Part shown: in pieces, positions 58,288 through 64,000 of the stretch
Layout: every line of letters starts with the position of its first letter
Position numbering within the stretch: the first letter of the stretch is position 1
From: Pseudoalteromonas sp. N1230-9
GTDB taxonomy: Bacteria; Pseudomonadota; Gammaproteobacteria; Enterobacterales; Alteromonadaceae
Assembly (NCBI RefSeq): GCF_032716425.1
Contig: NZ_CP090419.1
Location: 2,854,001-2,918,000 of the forward strand
Length of the DNA: 64,000 bases
Direction: 5' to 3'
Translations under genes and position numbers: made by a program
The notes under the pieces: generated by a model
The model's input: the letters and a program-made list of their open reading frames with translations, nothing else
What the model was told of the DNA's origin: nothing
The model's database searches: none

Positions 58288-59112
58288 CTAAGGTAGATAT
58301 TTAGCAGGGTTGACTGCTTTTCCTCGATAACGAATTTCAAATCTCAAAGCCGTTACTGAAGAGTCGGAACTGCCAATTTCTGCTATTTTCTGACCCGCCT
58401 TTACTTCCTGTTTTTCCTTTACGAGCAACTTGGAGTTGTGTGCGTAAGCACTTAGGTAATCATCATTATGTTTCAAAATAATTAAATTACCGTATCCCCT
58501 TAATGCGTTGCCAGCATAAACCACCGTTCCGTGTGCAGCAGCTAAAACAGATGCCCCTTTTTTATTAGCGATTTGTAAACCTTTATAACCATTTTCTTTA
58601 GTAGAAAAACGGCGAGTGACCTTACCTTGAGCGGGCCAACTCCATATTACTTTCGTACTAGATTTACTACTTCTTACACTAACTTTTTTGTTGGCTTGTT
58701 TTTGAACATACTCTCGTTGTTTTGGCTGATCAAGCTCTTTTTTTAATTTTTTGTTATCTTTTTGTTTCGAAACAGTAGACTTTTTACTCCATTTCGTATA
58801 TTTTTTCGTCTTTTTTGGTTTTTCCGCTGCTTTTTTGAGCAAAATGCGTTGTCCAGGGTAAATTGTATAAGGTGCTGGAATACGGTTTATTTTTGCCAGA
58901 GAACGGAAATCTTTCTGAGCGCTAAACGCAATTGAGTACAACGTATCGCCTTTTTGTACTCGATAACTTGAACCCGTGATAATCACTTTACGGGTAGTGA
59001 GATTAATTTGATTATCTAAACTACTGACCGGCGCGGGCGCATTGCGAGAGGAGCAACCAAAGAGCAAAATATTAAGAAACAAAGCAACATAGACTGTTAA
59101 ATGCTTTCTCAC
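58288..59112 (-). CDS. nlpD: NlpD, LysM and LytM lipoprotein activator of AmiC
   Basis: 274 aa. Lipobox LLFGC, Cys20. LysM domain (about 52-96; YRVQKGDTLYSIAF), a Lys-rich linker, and a LytM/M23 domain (about 155-270). The metal-site His-x3-Asp is replaced (YKGLQIA) and the final HxH is replaced (ALRFE), so it should be catalytically dead, as in E. coli NlpD. Activates the septal amidase. Confidence 0.93.
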   Translation of the reverse strand: MRKHLTVYVALFLNILLFGCSSRNAPAPVSSLDNQINLTTRKVIITGSSYRVQKGDTLYSIAFSAQKDFRSLAKINRIPAPYTIYPGQRILLKKAAEKPKKTKKYTKWSKKSTVSKQKDNKKLKKELDQPKQREYVQKQANKKVSVRSSKSSTKVIWSWPAQGKVTRRFSTKENGYKGLQIANKKGASVLAAAHGTVVYAGNALRGYGNLIILKHNDDYLSAYAHNSKLLVKEKQEVKAGQKIAEIGSSDSSVTALRFEIRYRGKAVNPAKYLP

Positions 59113-59153
59113 CGTAAAATGCTCCTTGAAATGCTAATTAAAGGTTTTAAGTG

Positions 59154-59732
59154 CTATCGTAATAAAAAGTATGCAACCACAACTAAAATAACTAAACCCC
59201 AGCCAAGTGCTTCAACATATTGACGTAATTTTTGCTCCATTTTAACCCCACCCCATTTCATTAAAGCGGAAACCAAGAAGAATCGTGCACCACGACCAAT
59301 GGCTGAGGCAATTAAAAAGGGCAAAAAGGCCATCTGCATTAAACCAGCTCCTATCGTAAATACCTTATAGGGGATAGGCGAAAATCCAGCGATAAATACA
59401 ACCCAAACTCCATAGGTTTCAAACCAACTAAGTGCTAAGTCAAACTTTGCTTGCCAACCCATTTGAGCAATAAAAGGCTCTACAACAGGCTCAAATAGCC
59501 AATAACCTAAAAGATAACCTAAAACACCACCAATGACAGACGCAATGGTAGTAAAGCTTGCAAAACGCCATGCTTTGCTTGGTTGTGCAAGCGACATTGG
59601 CGCCAGCATGACATCGGGTGGCACCGGAAAAAAAACAGATTCGGCAAAGCTCATCCCTGCTAAATAGCGCTCTGCGTGGCGGTGCTTCGCCCACACAAGT
59701 GCCATATCATATAACTTAGTAAATAACTTCAA
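59154..59732 (-). CDS. yqaA: YqaA-type DedA family membrane protein
   Basis: 192 aa. SNARE-associated/DedA fold: MSFAESVFFPVPPDVMLAPM and FIAGFSPIPYKVFTIGAG with Gly/Pro at the re-entrant loops; about four TM segments. Family members move lipid carriers or affect membrane homeostasis; not proved here. Between nlpD and pcm, as in other marine gammas. Confidence 0.88.
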   Translation of the reverse strand: MKLFTKLYDMALVWAKHRHAERYLAGMSFAESVFFPVPPDVMLAPMSLAQPSKAWRFASFTTIASVIGGVLGYLLGYWLFEPVVEPFIAQMGWQAKFDLALSWFETYGVWVVFIAGFSPIPYKVFTIGAGLMQMAFLPFLIASAIGRGARFFLVSALMKWGGVKMEQKLRQYVEALGWGLVILVVVAYFLLR

Positions 59733-59743
59733 AGTATGACGTC

Positions 59744-60382
59744 CTATTCAATGTCACCAGGTACCAAAGGTACAAATCGTACTGGTGCAACTACATGTTC
59801 ACTAAATGTATCGCCATTTCTGACAACCATCATTAATTGCTGGTCTTGCTCGCCCACAGGGGCAATCATGACTCCGCCATCAGCTAACTGTGCTAATAAC
59901 CCTTTTGGCATTGTTGCAGCCGCAGCTGTCACAATGATGCCTGAAAATGGTGCTTGAGACTGCCAACCTTGCCAGCCGTCACCATGTTTCATTGTTACAT
60001 TATATAAATCGAGTTTGTGTAAACGCCGTTTTGCTTGCCATTGCAGTGCTTTAATTCGCTCAACAGAGCAAACTTTGCTAAATGTTTTGGCAAGTATTGC
60101 TGTTTGATAACCAGAGCCAGTGCCTATTTCAAGCACTTTGTCTTTAACGCCAGCCAAACGTAATAGCTCGGTCATCCGTGCAACAATATACGGTTGTGAG
60201 ATAGTCTGCCCTTGGCCAATGGGTAATGCGGTATTCTGATACGCTTTGTGCTGCAATACATCATCAACAAATAAGTGTCTGGGTGTTGTTGCTATTGCTT
60301 CAAGTACGATAGAGTCCTCTACCCCTTCTCGCTTTAATAATTCAGCCAACGCTAATGCACTGCGATTATAATTAGTCAGCAC
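59744..60382 (-). CDS. pcm: Protein-L-isoaspartate O-methyltransferase
   Basis: 212 aa from a GTG at 60382. GGAG stands 7 nt before it, inside the last codons of surE; the 60415 ATG has no RBS and lies deeper in surE. Motifs [37 protein letters not shown] (SAM site), [25 protein letters not shown]. Repairs isoaspartyl residues. Overlaps surE by 11 nt. Confidence 0.93.
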   Translation of the reverse strand: MLTNYNRSALALAELLKREGVEDSIVLEAIATTPRHLFVDDVLQHKAYQNTALPIGQGQTISQPYIVARMTELLRLAGVKDKVLEIGTGSGYQTAILAKTFSKVCSVERIKALQWQAKRRLHKLDLYNVTMKHGDGWQGWQSQAPFSGIIVTAAAATMPKGLLAQLADGGVMIAPVGEQDQQLMMVVRNGDTFSEHVVAPVRFVPLVPGDIE

Positions 60383-61136
60383 TATTAATCTCCATATTTG
60401 CCAACCAGCTATCAACTGCTTGCAAGCTTTCTTTCGCTGTCATATCAACACTTAATGGTGTCACCGATGCATAACCATTGTTGATGGCATAAAAGTCAGT
60501 GCCTTCACCTGCATCGCTTTCAGCGCCTAGCGTGCCATACCAATATATATCACGGCCCCAAGGGTCTTGCTGCTTAGTCATGGTTTCAGCTTTATGGCGA
60601 GAACCCAAACGCGTCACCTTCACACCTTTTAATTCTGTTAGAGGAATATCGGGAACGTTCAGATTAATTATTTGATCTTTTGGTAATGGATGAGAAGCCA
60701 GCTCTTTAATAATGCTCACGGCAACGGCCGCTGCTGTTTCAAAATGGTTGCCTTCTTTAGAACATAACGAAACAGCAATGGCTGGTAATCCTAAATGACG
60801 TCCTTCAGTTGCTGCTGCTACCGTACCAGAATAAAGCGTATCATCACCTAAATTAGCACCATGATTAATACCAGCTACAACTAAGTCAGGCAGCTCGTCA
60901 GTGAGCTCATTTACACCTAAATGAACACAATCTGTCGGTGTGCCATTAATCGAAATAAACCCATTATCTAATGTAGTCGCTCGTAATGGATTCATTAATG
61001 TGAGTGAATTACTTGCGCCACTGCAATTGCGATCAGGCGCAACTAACGTTACCTCTGCGATTTGAATCAAAGCTTGGTGCAAAACTGCAATCCCTTTAGC
61101 ATTGACCCCATCATCATTACTTAATAAGATTTTCAT
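60372..61136 (-). CDS. surE: 5'/3'-nucleotidase SurE
   Basis: 254 aa. [13 protein letters not shown] (metal Asp pair), [28 protein letters not shown] and [24 protein letters not shown]. Survival protein; hydrolyses nucleoside monophosphates. The ATG directly follows the truD stop. Confidence 0.96.
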   Translation of the reverse strand: MKILLSNDDGVNAKGIAVLHQALIQIAEVTLVAPDRNCSGASNSLTLMNPLRATTLDNGFISINGTPTDCVHLGVNELTDELPDLVVAGINHGANLGDDTLYSGTVAAATEGRHLGLPAIAVSLCSKEGNHFETAAAVAVSIIKELASHPLPKDQIINLNVPDIPLTELKGVKVTRLGSRHKAETMTKQQDPWGRDIYWYGTLGAESDAGEGTDFYAINNGYASVTPLSVDMTAKESLQAVDSWLANMEINSAD

Positions 61137-62165
61137 TTACGCATCCTTTTGTTTTTGTTCTCTCGGGCTTGCATCTTGATAGTCCACCAGCTCCCGTAAC
61201 AGAGCGGTTGCAAAACAGCCTTTAGGTAGACCAAAGCTGAGCTTCAATGTGCTCTCATCTATGGTTTCTACTGCTAATGAATCAGGTATTAAGCGTAACA
61301 TTCTACGCTCATTCTTTAGACCTAATTCAGCAAGTCCATCAATCCACGACTGATAAGGTGTAAGCCATTTTTTTTCAGTCTCGGTCAGGCCTTTTTCACC
61401 TTTACCTACCATAGGCGCCGACATGACAATATCACCAGACGCTAAGCGTGCAATATTGTCATCGCTTATGTTGTCTTCAAAAAAGGCATTACTGCCGCTA
61501 AGCATAAACACTTCGCGATGCATTGTTTTAGCAAGGCCATGCTCAGCAACACGCATACTCACTATTTCGTTAAACACATAAGAACGCGCAGCTGAAATCA
61601 CTAAGCCACGCAGTTTTTTATCGCGAATGCGCTCTCCCGCAAACATTCGTTTAGCCATCTCAAGGTTATGACCGCCATGACCAAAGCGCTGCTCACCAAA
61701 ATAATTAGGTACGCCTGCACGCACAGCATTGATACGACACAAAATATCCAGCGGCTCAGTCACATTACGTAACGTAATAGTAAAGCGATTGCCTTTATGA
61801 CAGCCGGTTCTGAGCTTACGGTTATGGCGCTGTTGCGATATTACAAAAAACTGTTCGTTATTCAGTTCACTAAATTCTATGTGCTTTTTAATTGGTACTG
61901 GCACGCTAAACCACTGGGTACAAACACCGTGGCGATCTTTTAGACCCGCATAGCTTACATCGCGCGGTGATACACCTGCTTTTTCGGCAATGCGTTTAGC
62001 AATAAACTGAGTATTTTCGCCTTTTTTTACAACCTGTAAGCAAACATGTTCACCAGAACCTGTAAACTCAATACCCAAGTCTTCATCAACCATAAAATCT
62101 TCAGCAAACGTTTTAAAGTCAGCCTTAGAAAGAGGTTTACCGTAAAGGTAGTTTAACTCGCTCAT
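61137..62165 (-). CDS. truD: tRNA pseudouridine(13) synthase TruD
   Basis: 342 aa. Catalytic Asp motif [42 protein letters not shown]. Makes pseudouridine 13 in tRNA(Glu). Start overlaps the ispF stop by 4 nt. Confidence 0.96.
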   Translation of the reverse strand: MSELNYLYGKPLSKADFKTFAEDFMVDEDLGIEFTGSGEHVCLQVVKKGENTQFIAKRIAEKAGVSPRDVSYAGLKDRHGVCTQWFSVPVPIKKHIEFSELNNEQFFVISQQRHNRKLRTGCHKGNRFTITLRNVTEPLDILCRINAVRAGVPNYFGEQRFGHGGHNLEMAKRMFAGERIRDKKLRGLVISAARSYVFNEIVSMRVAEHGLAKTMHREVFMLSGSNAFFEDNISDDNIARLASGDIVMSAPMVGKGEKGLTETEKKWLTPYQSWIDGLAELGLKNERRMLRLIPDSLAVETIDESTLKLSFGLPKGCFATALLRELVDYQDASPREQKQKDA

Positions 62166-62644
62166 GAATTGTGTTTACTCATAATAACGACTGCGTGGCT
62201 TGAGATGCCCTCTTTGCGTCCTTCAAAACCTAACTTTTCGGTGGTTGTCGCTTTCACGTTAACCTGTGAAATGTCAGCCTCTAAATCTGCGGCTAAGTTT
62301 TCACGCATTGCTTGTATATGTGGCAGCATTTTTGGCGCTTGTGCAACAATCGTAACATCGGCATTGCCAAGTACGTACCCCTGCTGTTTAGCAAGCCCAA
62401 CCACATGGCGTAATAAAATACGACTGTCGATGTTTTCGTATTCACTGGCTGTATCAGGAAAGTGCTTACCAATGTCACCCATAGCCAAAGAACCTAATAT
62501 CGCATCACACAATGCATGAATAGCCACATCACCGTCTGAATGTGCTAAGAACCCTTGTGGGTAATCAATTTTTTCACCACAAATAACCAGCGGGCCTTCG
62601 CCGCCAAATTTATGAACATCGAAGCCATGGCCAATTCGAATCAT
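62162..62644 (-). CDS. ispF: 2-C-methyl-D-erythritol 2,4-cyclodiphosphate synthase
   Basis: 160 aa. [11 protein letters not shown] (zinc Asp/His), [27 protein letters not shown] and [13 protein letters not shown]. Step of the MEP isoprenoid pathway. Start overlaps the ispD stop by 4 nt. Confidence 0.97.
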   Translation of the reverse strand: MIRIGHGFDVHKFGGEGPLVICGEKIDYPQGFLAHSDGDVAIHALCDAILGSLAMGDIGKHFPDTASEYENIDSRILLRHVVGLAKQQGYVLGNADVTIVAQAPKMLPHIQAMRENLAADLEADISQVNVKATTTEKLGFEGRKEGISSHAVVIMSKHNS

Positions 62645-63342
62645 GGGGTACTCTCATTTTGTTGTTTATTTAGTAGGAACTCAGCTAAATCTAAGTCTTC
62701 TGGCGTGGTGATCTTAATATTGTCACTACGACCTAGCACCAATTTAACAGGCTGCTTAGCCCACTCCATTGCAGATGCTTCATCCGTGATGGTTACACCA
62801 TTTTTAAGCGCATTTGTAAGGGCATCTGTCAGCGCTTGATAAGGGAAGAACTGGGGGGTAAGTGCCTGCCATAAATCATCACGCGGCACTGTTTGCTTAC
62901 AATGCGTCTCACCACGCTTTATGGTGTCCTTTACTTTAGAGGCTAAAATACCGCCTTCATTCGTAGCAACACAGTCTGCAATTAAGCGCTCGATATCAGT
63001 TAAACATACCAGCGGCCTTGCAGCATCATGCACCAAAACCCAATCAGGAGGATTATCAGCAAGTGATAACAAGGCATTCAACACTGAGTCAGCGCGCTCT
63101 TTCCCCCCCGTTACTCGCTCTATACGGTTATCCATGTGCGGTAAATCAGCAAAATAGCCGTCACCATCGCTGATTGCGACTTTAATAGTGCGAAGGAGGT
63201 TAAGTTCAGCAAGCTTGCTAAGGGTATGTTCTAAAATCGTTTTGCCAGCAAGTTCAATATATTGCTTAGGCGTGGAATGTTGCATGCGGCTACCAACCCC
63301 TGCGGCAGGGACGATAGCGGTAATTATTTGCTTATCTTTCAT
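62641..63342 (-). CDS. ispD: 2-C-methyl-D-erythritol 4-phosphate cytidylyltransferase
   Basis: 233 aa from the ATG at 63342, overlapping the ftsB end by 11 nt. An in-frame GTG at 63381 would add 13 poorly conserved residues. Motifs [56 protein letters not shown]. Makes CDP-ME in the MEP pathway; coupled to ispF. Confidence 0.95.
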   Translation of the reverse strand: MKDKQIITAIVPAAGVGSRMQHSTPKQYIELAGKTILEHTLSKLAELNLLRTIKVAISDGDGYFADLPHMDNRIERVTGGKERADSVLNALLSLADNPPDWVLVHDAARPLVCLTDIERLIADCVATNEGGILASKVKDTIKRGETHCKQTVPRDDLWQALTPQFFPYQALTDALTNALKNGVTITDEASAMEWAKQPVKLVLGRSDNIKITTPEDLDLAEFLLNKQQNESTP

Positions 63343-63622
63343 TATTTTGTTGTCTAGGTAACACTCGAATAAATGTTTCACCTGGTTTAATCATTCCTAA
63401 CTCATTCCTTGCACGTTCTTCAATTCCCTCTTGGCCGAGCTTTAAATCTTTTATATCAGCTTTAAGTACTTTATTTCGCTTCAAAAGCTTGGCATTGGTA
63501 TCTTGATGAGACGTAACCGCTTGCTTAAGGCGAGTGTAATCCTGTACCCCATTATGGCCAAACCATAAACGGTACTGAATAAATAGCGCCAAACATAACA
63601 AGGCGAATTGAAAAACCCGCAT
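63332..63622 (-). CDS. ftsB: Cell division protein FtsB
   Basis: 96 aa, bitopic: TM at about 4-20 (FQFALLCLALFIQYRLWFG), then a coiled coil (about 28-70) ending with the conserved GQEGIEERARNELGMIKPGETF. Part of the FtsQLB complex. Slightly extended C-terminus. Confidence 0.94.
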   Translation of the reverse strand: MRVFQFALLCLALFIQYRLWFGHNGVQDYTRLKQAVTSHQDTNAKLLKRNKVLKADIKDLKLGQEGIEERARNELGMIKPGETFIRVLPRQQNNER

Positions 63623-63644
63623 TGAACACTCCTTCGCGGTTAAA

Positions 63645-63998
63645 TTAAGTCTTTGGGCGCTTTAGGTTGCGCCAATTTATATTGCTTGCTAATAGCATTT
63701 CTCTTAAAGATAAACGCTTAGGTGTTACTCGTTTATTAAACTGCCATTGGTGACCACAGCACGCCGCTATCATTATCGTTTTTGAAGGCTTTAATAATTG
63801 AGCGTGCGTGTCTTCCAATGACTCACCCGAATGATTAAACCAGCCAAGCTCATTGCAATGTACCTTATTGTCGCTTACTTGATCTAAGCTGTCTATGCGA
63901 ACTGTGGTACATTGACCGTCATTAATTAACACGGGAACAATTAACCCGCGCTTAGCGTATTGACTAAAAAAACGCGCTGACTCATTTTTACTATGCAC
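63645..63998 (-). CDS. Conserved hypothetical protein upstream of ftsB
   Basis: 117 aa from a GTG at the window edge (63998). The true start may lie further upstream outside the window. Basic, Cys/His/Trp-containing (NELGWFNHSG, CCGHQWQFNKR, RLSLREMLLASNINWRNL); no family recognised. Same strand as ftsB, 22 bp away. Confidence 0.55.
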   Translation of the reverse strand: MHSKNESARFFSQYAKRGLIVPVLINDGQCTTVRIDSLDQVSDNKVHCNELGWFNHSGESLEDTHAQLLKPSKTIMIAACCGHQWQFNKRVTPKRLSLREMLLASNINWRNLKRPKT

Positions 63999-64000
63999 AG

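Noticed and set aside
58288-59112. Active M23 endopeptidase
   Set aside because: The metal-binding His/Asp and the HxH motif are replaced, as expected for NlpD; it is an activator, not an enzyme.

Overview
The window is chromosomal DNA from a marine gammaproteobacterium of the Alteromonadales, most likely Pseudoalteromonas. This assignment is inferred from AT-rich sequence, gammaproteobacterial synteny blocks and protein sequence character; no 16S rRNA or other direct marker is present. No rRNA, tRNA, prophage, insertion sequence or CRISPR array was seen. Most of the window is core genome. The accessory material is small: a tandem EF-hand cluster, a toxin-antitoxin pair and two intergenic repeat arrays.

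Layout. 1-2357 (minus): glrK-qseG-glrR envelope two-component system, with glrR cut by the window edge. 2618-3731 (plus): a sigma54-type promoter followed by four small secreted EF-hand proteins. 3813-8710: amidohydrolase, small membrane protein, Crp/Fnr regulator, phosphoribosyltransferase and pepB. 8872-18927: the conserved sfsA / dksA-gluQ-pcnB-folK-panB-panC block, interrupted by a lipoprotein Ntn-hydrolase acylase and a divergent AraC regulator, and ending in a cysteine-patterned lipoprotein. 19287-22905: opgGH glucan synthesis. 22962-27192 (minus): porin, phoB, phoR and pstS with two Pho boxes. 27592-31098 (minus): epd-pgk-fba. 31150-32341: a 77-bp tandem repeat array followed by a RelB/RelE-type toxin-antitoxin pair.

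32366-50256 holds an acetate-scavenging regulon: DnaQ-like exonuclease, cNMP/CBS/DUF294 protein, ActP-type symporter with its DUF4212 small subunit, the SSS-histidine kinase CrbS, the response regulator CrbR, acetyl-CoA synthetase acs and a DcaP-like outer membrane channel. DUF2339, DUF4397 and purU genes lie in between. A TonB-dependent receptor and a REP-like array follow. 52958-63998 contains recA (LexA box), pncC, mutS and then the classic rpoS-nlpD-yqaA-pcm-surE-truD-ispF-ispD-ftsB run, all minus except mutS.

How the genes work together. Phosphate sensing (PhoR/PhoB) should drive pstS through the Pho boxes. CrbS/CrbR probably drive acs and actP, and the same imperfect-free palindrome TTAGTCTAATA lies upstream of both divergent promoter regions. 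GlrKR needs sigma54, and the only convincing sigma54 promoter I found faces the EF-hand cluster next door. Most start sites below were refined from ribosome binding sites. The notable one is pcnB, which appears to start at AUU as in E. coli.
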